In this document: in pieces, positions 44,322 to 54,422 of the stretch
Position numbering within the stretch: position 1 is the stretch's first letter
Layout: each line of letters begins with the position of its first letter
Assembly: GCF_023283945.1 (NCBI RefSeq)
Contig: NZ_JAKIKW010000011.1
Span: 62,001 to 126,000, forward strand
Reading direction: 5' to 3'
DNA from: Shewanella gelidimarina
GTDB taxonomy: Bacteria > Pseudomonadota > Gammaproteobacteria > Enterobacterales > Shewanellaceae
Length of the DNA stretch: 64,000 nucleotides
Made by a program: the position numbers and the translations under genes
Notes under the pieces: generated by a model
Database searches by the model: none
What the model was told of the DNA's origin: nothing
The model's input: only the letters and a program-made list of their open reading frames with translations

Positions 44322-44654
44322 CTATTCCCCTTCATTTTTTGTGCCCAGAACCGAGAAGTAGTAAGCAATATCCTTAATATCTTGCTCTGATAAGGCATCA
44401 GCTTGCTGCTGCATTAAAATCGCTAAGCCACTGGTACGCTGTCGAGACTGATAGTCTTTTAAGGAGGAGATCAAATACCCCATCTTCTGGCCACGTAGAT
44501 TGGGATAGGGGTCGATAGTAGAAATTCCATCTTCACCATGGCATGTCATACAGACCTTGGCTTTTTGCTTACCTATTTCAAATGACGGCTCATAGTCAGC
44601 TTTGGCATCCATGGTGATGAGCGCAAGTACGACTAGCAGGATTATTCGATTCAT
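44322..44654 (-). CDS. Small periplasmic monohaem cytochrome c
   Basis: Start at the ATG at 44654, beginning a signal peptide (MNRIILLVVLALITMDAKAD). The roughly 110-residue product is a class-I cytochrome with one haem motif (CMTCHGEDGI), NLRGQKMGYLISSLKDY and a likely methionine ligand in AILMQQQADALS. It is the first gene of the operon, three bases before ccoN. It may be the soluble electron carrier feeding this oxidase. Confidence 0.88.
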   Translation of the reverse strand: MNRIILLVVLALITMDAKADYEPSFEIGKQKAKVCMTCHGEDGISTIDPYPNLRGQKMGYLISSLKDYQSRQRTSGLAILMQQQADALSEQDIKDIAYYFSVLGTKNEGE

Positions 44655-45033
44655 TAGCGGTTCTCTTATGTTCTTATGCACCCTATTGAAACTAGTATGA
44701 ATTGCTTGATTTGCCACAAATACCAGTAATAACATTCAAATAAGCATACGTAGCCGATAATAAATTGGTTCACTATTGTTAGCAGTACCACTACGAGACA
44801 AGCGAGTACGGGGCAATTTTTATGGCCTAATATTGGTGCGAAAATTTGCGTTAGTCACATCACGTAAATCCCATAAATAGCAGCTAAACATTTTCATTTT
44901 TATCCCAATAAAATTGCTGTGCACCATCTTCGTAGCACTATTATTTGTGACCGACATCAAGTAATTATCGCTAAGACTGTGGGATATTGAGAGCAAGCAA
45001 CAGGATGTATCTAGCAATTAAAAGAGAATTGAG
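44655..45033. other. Divergent intergenic region
   Basis: Promoter region of the oxidase operon and of the small membrane protein gene at 45034. No clear FNR site was found. The open frame at 44820-45017 lies antisense in this region and has no ribosome-binding support. Confidence 0.4.
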
Positions 45034-45159
45034 ATGGATTTTATTAAGCATGTTCCTGCATTATTTTATGTTTTATTGGGTATCGGTGCGGTTGAAGTGT
45101 TCGTGATTGGTCTTGGAGTGAGCATTAAGAAGCTCAAAAAGCGTTTTTCGAATAGCTAA
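45034..45159 (+). CDS. Small single-helix membrane protein (41 aa)
   Basis: A short gene. The product starts MDFIKHVPALFYVL, has one hydrophobic helix (about residues 8-30) and ends with a basic tail KKLKKRFSNS, so the C-terminus should face the cytosol. GAG precedes the ATG and a strong terminator follows 16 bp after the stop, together making a complete small unit. It resembles bacterial membrane micropeptides that modify transporters or oxidases. No family is recognised, and a link to the divergent oxidase operon is only positional. Confidence 0.7.
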   Translation: MDFIKHVPALFYVLLGIGAVEVFVIGLGVSIKKLKKRFSNS

Positions 45160-45175
45160 CTAACTAAGCCAAACG

Positions 45176-45206
45176 AAAAAAGCCTACTAACGTAGGCTTT
45201 TTGTTT
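45176..45206 (+). terminator. Terminator after the 41-aa gene
   Basis: AAAAAAGCCTAC / GTAGGCTTTTTG with T-rich tail; may also act for the converging puuB-type gene. Confidence 0.88.
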
Positions 45207-45234
45207 TGAGGTGCATTATCAAACTAATATGTTG

Positions 45235-46557
45235 TTAAACACCTAACTTATCGCGCATGGTGTAGTACCACGCACCAATCGCACTGAAAGGCACTTGAAG
45301 CCTGTGCCCACCAGGGAATGGGTAATGCGGTAGCCCTGCAAAGGCATCGAATCGAGTCGCCTGACCATTAATGGCTTCAGCCAAGATTTTACCCGCCAAA
45401 TGAGTGTAGGTGACCCCATGCCCGCTGCAGCCTTGTGAGTAATAGATGTTGCTCCCAATGCGCCCAACCTGAGGTAAGCGTGACAGCGTCAGCAAGAAGT
45501 TACCCGTCCAGGTATAGTCGATTTTAACATCTTTAAGTTGTGGGAATATTTTCAACATTTTAGGGGTAATAATCGACTTAATGTCTGCAGGATCGCGGGC
45601 GCCATACACCACGCCACCACCATAAATAAGACGGTTGTCGCCCGATAAGCGGAAGTAATCGAGTAGATAATTACAATCTTCAACACAGTAATTTTGCGGC
45701 AGTAAGCTCTTTGCAAGTTCATCGCTAAGAGGTGCTGTGGTTATCACCTGCGTGCCACACGGCATCGCCTTGGCTTGCAGCTTGGGGATTAGACCGCCCA
45801 GATAGGCATTACCCGCTACCACCACAAATTTGGACTTCACACTGCCATGAGCCGTATGCACCACGGGATTATCGCCCTCTTCAACCTTAATGACCGCTGA
45901 GTCTTCATAGATCTTACCGCCCAAAGACTCCACCGCTTGGGCTTCACCTAGCGCTAAGTTCAGTGGATGAATATGGCCACCACTCTTGTCGAGTAAACCA
46001 CCAACATAAGCCTCAGTATTAACCACTTTACGGATATCATTTTTATCCAAAAGCTCAAGATGGTTCATATGGCCATGTTTTTCCCACAGCGACTTTTGCG
46101 ACTGTAGATGCCCCATCTGCTTGTCGTTGAGTGCCGCAAATACGCCACCATTTTGCAGATCGCACTGAATGTTATACTTGCTAATGCGCTCTTTAATAAT
46201 ACGCGCGCCTTCAAATGCCATCTCACCAAACAACTTGCCAGCATCTTTGCCGACCGTCTTCTCAATAGAGTCGATATCTCGGCTAAAGCTATTCACTATC
46301 TGGCCACCATTTCGGCCCGACGCGCCCCAACCAATCCGAGCTGCTTCCAACACTGTGACGCTGTACCCCATCTCTAATAGATGCAATGCGGTCGACAGAC
46401 CAGTGTAACCGGCACCGATAATACAGATATCAGTGTCGATGTTGTCTTGTAGTTGTGCACGCTCTGTTTTGTCGTTGGCTGATGCCGCGTAATATGAATT
46501 TGCGTGTGGTGTACTGGTCATGGTTTCCGCCTGTCTTTCGTGACTAATTATTGACAT
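45235..46557 (-). CDS. puuB: Gamma-glutamylputrescine oxidoreductase (first copy)
   Basis: A 440-residue FAD-dependent amine oxidase of the DAO family: Rossmann motif IIGAGYTGLSTALHL near residue 46, RIGWGASGRNGGQI, and the C-terminal FAD motif SQGCSGHGVTYTHLAGK. PuuB oxidises gamma-glutamylputrescine to the aldehyde, releasing ammonia and peroxide. The ATG at 46557 has AAAGGA nine bases upstream; a second ATG twelve codons later is possible. It ends the minus-strand puu/pot operon. A second copy lies at 54423-55730, so one may act on another polyamine. Confidence 0.9.
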   Translation of the reverse strand: MSIISHERQAETMTSTPHANSYYAASANDKTERAQLQDNIDTDICIIGAGYTGLSTALHLLEMGYSVTVLEAARIGWGASGRNGGQIVNSFSRDIDSIEKTVGKDAGKLFGEMAFEGARIIKERISKYNIQCDLQNGGVFAALNDKQMGHLQSQKSLWEKHGHMNHLELLDKNDIRKVVNTEAYVGGLLDKSGGHIHPLNLALGEAQAVESLGGKIYEDSAVIKVEEGDNPVVHTAHGSVKSKFVVVAGNAYLGGLIPKLQAKAMPCGTQVITTAPLSDELAKSLLPQNYCVEDCNYLLDYFRLSGDNRLIYGGGVVYGARDPADIKSIITPKMLKIFPQLKDVKIDYTWTGNFLLTLSRLPQVGRIGSNIYYSQGCSGHGVTYTHLAGKILAEAINGQATRFDAFAGLPHYPFPGGHRLQVPFSAIGAWYYTMRDKLGV

Positions 46558-46658
46558 AACTTCTGTCCTTTACGCTATAAAAGCGAATCTTTCGATCTCG
46601 GTAGATGTGCTGTTTAGCAACTCATCACCCTCTACATAGCTCTTCATCTTTTACCGCT

Positions 46659-46687
46659 GACAATGCAGATCACTGCTCTGCATTGTC
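46659..46687 (-). promoter_or_regulatory. Intercistronic hairpin before puuB
   Basis: Perfect 10-bp stem GACAATGCAG / CTGCATTGTC in the 142-bp gap between potI and puuB, without a T-run. Probably a message-stabilising or attenuating structure. Confidence 0.5.
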
Positions 46688-46699
46688 ATGGGTTGTTGG

Positions 46700-47515
46700 C
46701 TATCCAGAGCCTGCGCGTTGTTTGGCTTCGGCTCTGCGGGCAAAGTACCAAGAGACAAATGCAATTAGCGAGACAATAAGGATAATCAAGGTCGCTAATG
46801 CGTTGATCTTCGGCGACACCCCCATTCTTACAGAAGAGAACACCACCATAGGTAACGTCGTTGCACCAGGGCCAGAGGCAAAGCTGGCGATCACTAAATC
46901 ATCGAGTGATAAGCTGAACGATAATAACCAGCCCGCGACTATCGCTGGCGAGATCATCGGTACCGTGATCTGGAAGAACGTCATTAACGGCGTTGCACCC
47001 AAGTCCTGCGCAGCCTCTTCGATTGAACGGTCTATCTCACGGAGCCTCGCAGATACAACGACTGCAACGTATGCCGCACAAAACGTCGAGTGAGCAATCC
47101 AGATGGTTAACATGCCACGTTCCGCTGGCCAACCTAGAAATTCAGCCATATGCACAAACAGCAACAGCAGTGACAAACCGGTGATCACTTCAGGCATCAC
47201 CAATGGCGCAGTGATCATATTAGACAAGGTCAACTTGCCCCAGCCCCGCGCAAAACGCGTCATCACAAATGCCGCCATAGTGCCAAGTATTACCGCCATC
47301 GTAGAGGCATAGAATGCCACTTGTAAGCTGGTACCTACCGCATCAAGGATCTGCTGATCGCGAAACAGTTCGCCATACCATTTGACCGAAAAACCACCCC
47401 AAACCGTCACCAGTTTAGATTCGTTAAACGAGTAAAACACCAGAACAAACATAGGGGCATAGAGAAAGAACATTCCAGCCCATAGCATTACGGTAGAGAA
47501 ACTTAACTTCTTCAT
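46700..47515 (-). CDS. potI: Putrescine ABC transporter permease PotI
   Basis: A 271-residue inner-membrane permease with six helices and the EAA loop EEAAQDLGATPLMTFFQITV that contacts the ATPase. It pairs with PotH to form the channel of the PotFGHI putrescine importer. The start overlaps the potH stop by four bases. SpuH is the Pseudomonas equivalent. Confidence 0.93.
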   Translation of the reverse strand: MKKLSFSTVMLWAGMFFLYAPMFVLVFYSFNESKLVTVWGGFSVKWYGELFRDQQILDAVGTSLQVAFYASTMAVILGTMAAFVMTRFARGWGKLTLSNMITAPLVMPEVITGLSLLLLFVHMAEFLGWPAERGMLTIWIAHSTFCAAYVAVVVSARLREIDRSIEEAAQDLGATPLMTFFQITVPMISPAIVAGWLLSFSLSLDDLVIASFASGPGATTLPMVVFSSVRMGVSPKINALATLIILIVSLIAFVSWYFARRAEAKQRAGSG

Positions 47516-48417
47516 GACCCTTTCTCCATTTCACGTGCCTGATAATGATGAAACAGCGTGATAGGGATAATCAATAATCCTAACATTACCATCGCTAGCG
47601 CAGAGGCAACGGGCCAATCTCGGTTATTAAAGAACTCTTGCCATAGCACTTTACCTATCATCAAGGTATCTGGTCCCCCTAACAGTTCAGGGATAACAAA
47701 CTCACCCACCACAGGAATAAACACCAACATAGAACCTGCAATGACGCCGCCCTTAGATAAAGGCAGTGTGATTTTCCAGAAGGTATTGAGGCTACGCGAT
47801 CCGAGATCTGATGCGGCTTCCAATAAGCTCATATCAAGCTGCGATAAGGTCGCATACAGAGGTAAAATCATAAACGGTAAGTAGGTATAGATAATGCCGA
47901 TATACACCGCAATATTGGTGTTTAATATCTGCAGCGGCTCAGAGATAAGCCCCGTCCACATCAATATGTTATTGATAACGCCATTGTTGCTCAAGATCCC
48001 CATCCACGCATAAACCCGGATAAGAAACGAGGTCCATGACGGCAGCATAACCAATAAAATCAGCAAGGTTTGGCTACTCTTTGGCGCTCTAGCAATGGCA
48101 TAAGCCATCGGATAACCAATCAGCAAGCAACCAATGGTGGAAATGGCTGCCATCTTCAAGGAACTCAAATAAGCGTTGTAATACAGTGAGTCATCTAGAA
48201 TTAGCAAATAATTGCCAAAATTGAGCATGATATTAAGCGATTCTTCAGCGTACTCTAATAGCGGTTCGTAGGGCGGTATCGCCATCAGTGGCGTAGAAAA
48301 ACTTATCTTAAGTACAATCGCGAAGGGCAGTGCGAAAAACATTAGTAGCCAAAAATACGGGACACCGATGGTCCAGCATTGGCCTTTGGGTAATCGAAAT
48401 TTTAACGGCTTTTTCAT
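47512..48417 (-). CDS. potH: Putrescine ABC transporter permease PotH
   Basis: Start set at the ATG at 48417 (MKKPLKFRLP, AAGGAA seven bases upstream); a longer reading to 48513 overlaps potG and looks artificial. About 301 residues, six helices and the EAA loop LEAASDLGSRSLNTFWKITL. It forms the transmembrane channel with PotI. Confidence 0.93.
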   Translation of the reverse strand: MKKPLKFRLPKGQCWTIGVPYFWLLMFFALPFAIVLKISFSTPLMAIPPYEPLLEYAEESLNIMLNFGNYLLILDDSLYYNAYLSSLKMAAISTIGCLLIGYPMAYAIARAPKSSQTLLILLVMLPSWTSFLIRVYAWMGILSNNGVINNILMWTGLISEPLQILNTNIAVYIGIIYTYLPFMILPLYATLSQLDMSLLEAASDLGSRSLNTFWKITLPLSKGGVIAGSMLVFIPVVGEFVIPELLGGPDTLMIGKVLWQEFFNNRDWPVASALAMVMLGLLIIPITLFHHYQAREMEKGS

Positions 48418-48427
48418 GATCGATTCC

Positions 48428-49564
48428 TTATGATCTAAGGACCACTCCGCTGGTGGCCTCCCAGCTAATGAAAACCGCTTCTTCCCACGTTGGAGGGTCT
48501 GAACGACGTTCACGGTTAGTCATGATGGTTTGGATTAACTGCTTATTGGGTAGGCGGATGTAATACACCGAAATCCCTCCTAAATAGGCAATATCTTCAA
48601 CCACACCGCTCGACCAGTTATACTCGCCTTCAGGTTGCTCGCGAGTAATACGGGTCTTTTCTGGACGCACAGCAACCCAAACCTTTTTATCTTCTACGCT
48701 GGTTGATACCCCATGCTCAATAAATATTTTTTGCGCCATGCCTTGGCTTTCAATAATAATATGGTCAAATTTATCGACTGCAATCTCGCCTTCAAACAGA
48801 TTTACGCTACCAATAAATTCAGCCACCATACGACTATTAGGGCTTTCATAAATATCGGTTGGTGATCCCGTCTGTGCGATCCAACCATCATTCATAATCG
48901 AAATTCGGGCCGCCATCGTCATCGCTTCTTCTTGGTCGTGGGTCACCATCACACACGTCACCCCTACAGCTTCAAGAATATCGACCACTTCGAGTTGCAT
49001 CTGCGTACGCAACTTTTTATCGAGTGCGCCCATTGGCTCATCGAGTAGTAATAATTTAGGACGCTTAGCTAACGAGCGTGCTAACGCCACACGCTGACGC
49101 TGTCCACCCGATAATTGATTAGGTCTGCGTTTGGCATAAGCTTCCATATGGACTAGCTTTAGCATCTCTTGCACGCGCGCTTCAATGTCTGCTTTTGATA
49201 ACTTGTCTTGCTTCAGTCCAAACGCAATATTCTGCGCCACGGACATATGTGGAAATAATGCATAAGACTGGAACATCATGTTGATAGGTCGTTCATGTGG
49301 CGGCATATCAGTAATGTCTTCGCCATCAAGAAAAATACGCCCTTCAGACGGTTTTTCAAAGCCAGCAAGGATGCGAAGTAACGTTGATTTACCCGAGCCT
49401 GAACCACCTAATAGTGCAAAAATCTCGCCTTTTCTAATACTCAGTGACACATCATCTACTGCGCGCACTTCGTCAAATAATTTACTGACTCGGTCGATCT
49501 GAAGTAGCACTTCTCCCTGCGTCTTTATAATCGGTTTATTGGTGACGCCCAAGGTACTAGCCAT
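48428..49564 (-). CDS. potG: Putrescine ABC transporter ATPase PotG
   Basis: Start at the ATG at 49564 (GGAGAAG upstream), giving 378 residues. Walker A is GGSGSGKSTLLRIL, the signature LSGGQRQRVALARSLA, Walker B LLLLDEPMGALD and the H-loop VTHDQEEAM. A C-terminal TOBE domain follows. It powers putrescine import with PotF, PotH and PotI in the cytosolic membrane face. Confidence 0.95.
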   Translation of the reverse strand: MASTLGVTNKPIIKTQGEVLLQIDRVSKLFDEVRAVDDVSLSIRKGEIFALLGGSGSGKSTLLRILAGFEKPSEGRIFLDGEDITDMPPHERPINMMFQSYALFPHMSVAQNIAFGLKQDKLSKADIEARVQEMLKLVHMEAYAKRRPNQLSGGQRQRVALARSLAKRPKLLLLDEPMGALDKKLRTQMQLEVVDILEAVGVTCVMVTHDQEEAMTMAARISIMNDGWIAQTGSPTDIYESPNSRMVAEFIGSVNLFEGEIAVDKFDHIIIESQGMAQKIFIEHGVSTSVEDKKVWVAVRPEKTRITREQPEGEYNWSSGVVEDIAYLGGISVYYIRLPNKQLIQTIMTNRERRSDPPTWEEAVFISWEATSGVVLRS

Positions 49565-49643
49565 ATTACTTCTCCAACAGATACGCCTTAAGGTCAAAGG
49601 CTCATCTTTTAATATTGTGTCTATTTTTGCTGTTGATCAAAAA

Positions 49644-49665
49644 GGGCAAGGTAAACACCTTGCCC
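49644..49665 (-). terminator. Attenuating hairpin between potF and potG
   Basis: Perfect 9-bp stem GGGCAAGGT / ACCTTGCCC. On the minus strand TTTTTG follows. It would let potF be made in excess over the membrane genes, as is common for binding-protein genes. Confidence 0.75.
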
Positions 49666-49674
49666 AAATTCTGA

Positions 49675-50787
<1,113 letters not shown>

Positions 50788-50915
50788 TTAGCGTAGCAGC
50801 AGATAAACCGCTTCTGCTGTTGCTGCATTGTGTTGCCGATTTATCGGCTTTAGTTCTTATTGTTGACCAATGCTACACCTGAAAAACGGCATCGGCAGTG
50901 CGTACTGCTTTAGCT

Positions 50916-50955
50916 TTCATATAGATATCGCCCTTATTAAGCACTATCTATATGA
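50916..50955. promoter_or_regulatory. 11-bp perfect inverted repeat upstream of potF
   Basis: TTCATATAGAT and ATCTATATGAA separated by 18 bases, in the 266-bp gap between puuA and potF. It could be an operator for a promoter internal to the operon, or an RNA hairpin after puuA. Confidence 0.5.
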
Positions 50956-51041
50956 ATGACTCCTTTGTATCTGTTGATATGTTTTTACTCAGAAACGCCG
51001 CTGGTATCAATCCCCAAAATCAACACCAGCAACCACTGTGT

Positions 51042-52391
51042 CTAAACGGTTAGCAGTAGGAATTTACGTTCCCAAGAGCTAATCACTTGGCGATAATTTT
51101 CTAAATCTGCTTGCTTCACCGCAACATAACCATTGGTGAAAGTCTCACCTAAGTACTCACGACAAGCGGAGCTTTCAGCCATCACAGCCAGTGCTTCTTC
51201 AAGCGTTAACGGCAGTGTAATTCCGCTGCGCGTTTCATTGGCTCGACCTTGTACTGGAGTCGAAGGCTTAACGTTTTCAACCATGCCCATATAACCACAC
51301 AGTAAGCTCGCCGCTATTGACAGGTAGCTGTTGGTATCGGCGCCTGCTATACGGTTTTCAACACGCAGGTTTTGCGGAGAAGATTCTGGAATGCGTAGAC
51401 CACAAGTGCGGTTTTCTTCGCCCCATTCCAAGTTAACCGGTGCTGAAGTCCCCGGTAGAAAACGACGGAATGAGTTAACATTGGGTGCAAATAAGGGCAG
51501 TAACTCAGGAATGAATTTCTGTAGGCCACCAATGTAGCTGTAAAACAGTGGGCCTTTAGTGCCATCTTCATTACTGAAGATATTTTTACCCGACTTAATA
51601 TCAATGATGCTTTGATGCAAATGCATCGCACTGCCAGGCTCATTAGTGATAGGTTTTGCCATAAATGTAGCGCAAACTTTGTGCTTAAGTGCCGCTTCAC
51701 GCAATGTACGTTTAAATACAAACACCTGATCGGCAAGCGACAGAGCATCACCATGAGAGAAGTTAATCTCCATTTGAGCGGTACCCTCTTCATGGATCAA
51801 GGTATCAATATCTAACCCTTGGATCTCACACCAATCATACATATCTTCAAATAACGGATCGTATTCATTCGCAGCATCAATTGAAAAAGACTGACGTCCT
51901 GATTCTTGACGACCTGAGCGGCCAATAGGCGGAATAAGCGCTTGATCTGGATCTTCATTAATACGAGTAAGATAGAATTCCATCTCTGGAGCAACAACAG
52001 GCTTCCAGCCTTTCTCTTCGTATAACTTGAGTACTTTTTTAAGTAGGTTACGCGGCGATAACTCAATAGGGTTGCCCATTTTGTCGTACGTATCATGGAT
52101 AACCTGCGCGGTAGCTTCGATAGTCCAAGGCAGTTTAAAAACCGCATTTTCATCAGGAACACAAACGAAGTCGATATCGGCTGCATCTAATAAAGCGTCA
52201 TAGGAGGCATCATCAACATAGTCACCCGTCACCGTCTGTAGCAACACGCTTTCTGGTAATCGCATGCCTTTTTCATCAATAAACTTAGCAACCGGAGCAA
52301 TCTTGCCTCTGGCAATACCGGTCATATCACAGACAACACATTCTACTTCAGTGATCTTTTCGTCTTTTAAATAGCTAATTAACTTTTTCAT
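51042..52391 (-). CDS. puuA: Gamma-glutamylputrescine synthetase
   Basis: A 449-residue glutamine-synthetase-family enzyme. It carries EMEFYLTRI, GTAQMEINFSHGD, GSAMHLHQSI and RRFLPGTSAPVN, the metal and nucleotide ligands of the family, with an N-terminal beta-grasp domain. It joins glutamate to putrescine using ATP, the first step of the Puu pathway. puuD ends two bases before its start, so they are co-transcribed. SpuB/SpuI of Pseudomonas are close relatives. Confidence 0.93.
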   Translation of the reverse strand: MKKLISYLKDEKITEVECVVCDMTGIARGKIAPVAKFIDEKGMRLPESVLLQTVTGDYVDDASYDALLDAADIDFVCVPDENAVFKLPWTIEATAQVIHDTYDKMGNPIELSPRNLLKKVLKLYEEKGWKPVVAPEMEFYLTRINEDPDQALIPPIGRSGRQESGRQSFSIDAANEYDPLFEDMYDWCEIQGLDIDTLIHEEGTAQMEINFSHGDALSLADQVFVFKRTLREAALKHKVCATFMAKPITNEPGSAMHLHQSIIDIKSGKNIFSNEDGTKGPLFYSYIGGLQKFIPELLPLFAPNVNSFRRFLPGTSAPVNLEWGEENRTCGLRIPESSPQNLRVENRIAGADTNSYLSIAASLLCGYMGMVENVKPSTPVQGRANETRSGITLPLTLEEALAVMAESSACREYLGETFTNGYVAVKQADLENYRQVISSWERKFLLLTV

Positions 52392-52393
52392 TA

Positions 52394-53155
52394 TTATTTT
52401 ACTCTACTGGCTGCACGGCGCTGGCAAGCCTGACTAAAGGCCTTAAACATTGCGGTATAAAATGTGTTATCTAACACTTTCCACTCTGGATGCCACTGAA
52501 CGCCTAATGCGAAATTTTTCGCGTCTTTAACAGAAAATGCTTCTATTAAACCATCATTTGAATACGCTTCTGGCCGCAACCCAACACCCAAGCGATCAAC
52601 GCCTTGTGTGTGCACAGAGTTCACCTCTGCGGAGCTGCGGCCCCATGCATCGTGAAGCAACCCCCCAGGTTCTATTTGAACCTCATGCGAAATACCGTAT
52701 TGCTCTTCAACAGGCGCAGTTTTATCTTCGCGATGTTCAATAAAGCCGCCGACTTCGTGCAGTTTTTGATGCAAGCTGCCACCAAATGCCACATTCATCT
52801 CTTGAAAACCACGGCAAATACCCAGTACTGGAACTCCAGCTTTAATTGCCGCATGAATTAACGGTAAGGTGGTAGCGTCTCGTTTTGGATCATGATGGCT
52901 TCCCGCTTCACTTGCAGGGCCATCAAAATGATGGGGTTCAATATTAGAGGGGGAACCTGTAAATAAAATGCCGTCTAACCGTGATAACACGGTTTCTGCA
53001 GGGCAATGGCCCAGTGCAGGAATAATTAATGGCCATGATTGCGTTGCATCAGCAATCGCTAATAAGTATTTTTCGCCAACAATGTTAAATGGATGCAATC
53101 CCAATTGCTGATTGCATGCCGTCACACCGACTACCGCGAGCCCTTCTTCCAACAT
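52394..53155 (-). CDS. puuD: Gamma-glutamyl-GABA hydrolase
   Basis: A 253-residue class-I glutamine-amidotransferase-type hydrolase. The nucleophile is the cysteine of LGICRGFQEMN and the histidine-glutamate pair is in GVQWHPEW. It splits gamma-glutamyl-GABA into glutamate and GABA, ending the pathway. It is the first gene of the minus-strand operon, behind a promoter region with PuuR-like sites. No signal peptide; cytosolic. Confidence 0.92.
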   Translation of the reverse strand: MLEEGLAVVGVTACNQQLGLHPFNIVGEKYLLAIADATQSWPLIIPALGHCPAETVLSRLDGILFTGSPSNIEPHHFDGPASEAGSHHDPKRDATTLPLIHAAIKAGVPVLGICRGFQEMNVAFGGSLHQKLHEVGGFIEHREDKTAPVEEQYGISHEVQIEPGGLLHDAWGRSSAEVNSVHTQGVDRLGVGLRPEAYSNDGLIEAFSVKDAKNFALGVQWHPEWKVLDNTFYTAMFKAFSQACQRRAASRVK

Positions 53156-53231
53156 ATAACACCTTCAATCCTTCGTATTCAGAGTTTTTTCAATGGTTTT
53201 TATAATAGTTTTCATCTTGATTTACGAAATC

Positions 53232-53246
53232 ATTTAATAATGAACA
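53232..53246 (+). promoter_or_regulatory. PuuR operator-like site
   Basis: ATTTAATAATGAACA, 77-91 bp before the puuD start. The core AATAATGAACA also occurs upstream of the second puuB and of the puuC/aminotransferase pair. It closely matches the E. coli PuuR recognition sequence as I recall it (AAAATATAATGAACA). Confidence 0.7.
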
Positions 53247-53259
53247 GTCACAACCCAAA

Positions 53260-53272
53260 CGTTCATTTTTTC
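53260..53272 (-). promoter_or_regulatory. Second, inverted PuuR-like half site
   Basis: Read on the minus strand it is AAAAAATGAACG, facing the site at 53232-53246. The two TGAAC words lie about 15 bp apart in opposite orientation. Confidence 0.5.
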
Positions 53273-53562
53273 ACACACTACACTTAATTTACAAACTAGG
53301 CAAGATCTTAACAGGAAGGAATGAAAATAATCATTAAGTAAAAATAGCGATCCATTTAAAACAATAACTTAGACTAACTTATGGTTATTTAGCGGACATA
53401 TTCACAAGTTGTATCAGCAATACTTGAGCACTTTAGTCGTGTTTAATGTTATTGACACAGCTCACACTAAAATTAAAGCTTTGCTTTATATTATTTACAC
53501 GAATGACAGCCATTATCATCAAAATAGAGCCGCGTTAGCACGAAGAACAGAAATTTAGGCAT

Positions 53563-53605
53563 AAAAAAGCCCTAGCAACCAGATTATGAATCTAGCGACT
53601 AAGGC
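53563..53605 (-). terminator. puuR terminator
   Basis: Imperfect long stem (GCCTTAGTCGCTAGATT with AATCTGGTTGCTAGGGC on the minus strand) followed by TTTTTTA. Confidence 0.7.
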
Positions 53606-53626
53606 GGGTATTACATAGGTAGCAGT

Positions 53627-54175
53627 CTAGAAATTTGCGGGGGTGGTGGCACTCACAATGCGACACGGTGCATCAAAAGGATTACGAAAACGATGGGGTA
53701 ACTCACTATTGAAATAGTAACTGTCGCCTTCGCAAAGCTCAAATACCTCTTCGCCCACAGTCAATTCGAGTTTACCTTCAATCACCATTGCCGCTTCTTG
53801 ACCTTCGTGCTTAAGCATCTCTATCCCGGTGTCTGCACCTGGTGGATAGGTCTCGCTCATGACAGACATTGCGCGGTTAGGAAAGTCTCGACCAATCAAT
53901 TTAAAGTCTAAAACGCCATCACCAATATCCAGCAATTCATCGCTACGATAAACCACCTTTTGCTCGCTTGCAGTCTCATCTTCTATTGAAAAAAATTCCA
54001 CCAATGACAATGGCAATCCTGATAGGACCTTTTTCAATGAGCTGACTGACGGGCTGACACTATTCTTCTCAATCATAGAGATGGTGCTGTTAGTCACGCC
54101 AGCACGCTTGGCAAGTTCACGCTGTGATAAGCCTTTTGATTTTCTGACCGTTTTAAGGTTTGCTCCAATATCCAA
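53627..54175 (-). CDS. puuR: Transcriptional repressor PuuR (XRE-cupin)
   Basis: The start is the TTG at 54175 preceded by GGGGAAAG; the product then begins (M)DIGANLKTVRKSKGLSQ, as in PuuR. An ATG reading at 54253 adds 26 residues without family support. About 182 residues: N-terminal Cro/XRE helix-turn-helix (LSQRELAKRAGVTNSTISMI) and a C-terminal cupin (GQEAAMVIEGKLELTVGEE, YYFNSELPHRFRNP) that senses putrescine. It represses the puu genes when putrescine is absent. It is divergent from the second puuB, with an operator-like site between them. Confidence 0.9.
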   Translation of the reverse strand: MDIGANLKTVRKSKGLSQRELAKRAGVTNSTISMIEKNSVSPSVSSLKKVLSGLPLSLVEFFSIEDETASEQKVVYRSDELLDIGDGVLDFKLIGRDFPNRAMSVMSETYPPGADTGIEMLKHEGQEAAMVIEGKLELTVGEEVFELCEGDSYYFNSELPHRFRNPFDAPCRIVSATTPANF

Positions 54176-54327
54176 ATTCTTTCCCCTAATTGAAGTTGTC
54201 GTTCTATGCCTCCAACAACATGCAGAACAATAAAACGCACCGATTCGCTCCATAACAATATTGGCTAATTCAAGTAAACATTGCCTATTCTGTCGCGCTA
54301 GGTTTGTATTCTACAGGAAAGCGTGTT

Positions 54328-54341
54328 AAAAATAATGAACA
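54328..54341 (+). promoter_or_regulatory. PuuR operator-like site
   Basis: AAAAATAATGAACA between the divergent puuR and second puuB-type gene, 82-95 bp before the latter. It shares the AATAATGAACA core with the other puu promoters. Confidence 0.7.
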
Positions 54342-54422
54342 TCTGTAAATAATTTATTCATATTCTCTTGAGTATACTGTCACAAGTCCAATTTACAATA
54401 AAAACAAATATTTGGAGTAACG

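Larger units (their letters stand above)
53156..53562. other. Promoter region of the puu/pot operon
   Basis: AT-rich leader between puuD and the puuR terminator. It contains the PuuR-like sites listed at 53232 and 53260. No other gene or RNA was recognised. Confidence 0.5.

Noticed and set aside
44820..45017. 65-residue minus-strand frame between the oxidase operon and the 41-aa gene
   Set aside because: No ribosome-binding site and no recognisable domain; composition resembles intergenic sequence.
51347..51793. 148-residue open frame on the minus strand
   Set aside because: Out-of-frame shadow inside puuA.
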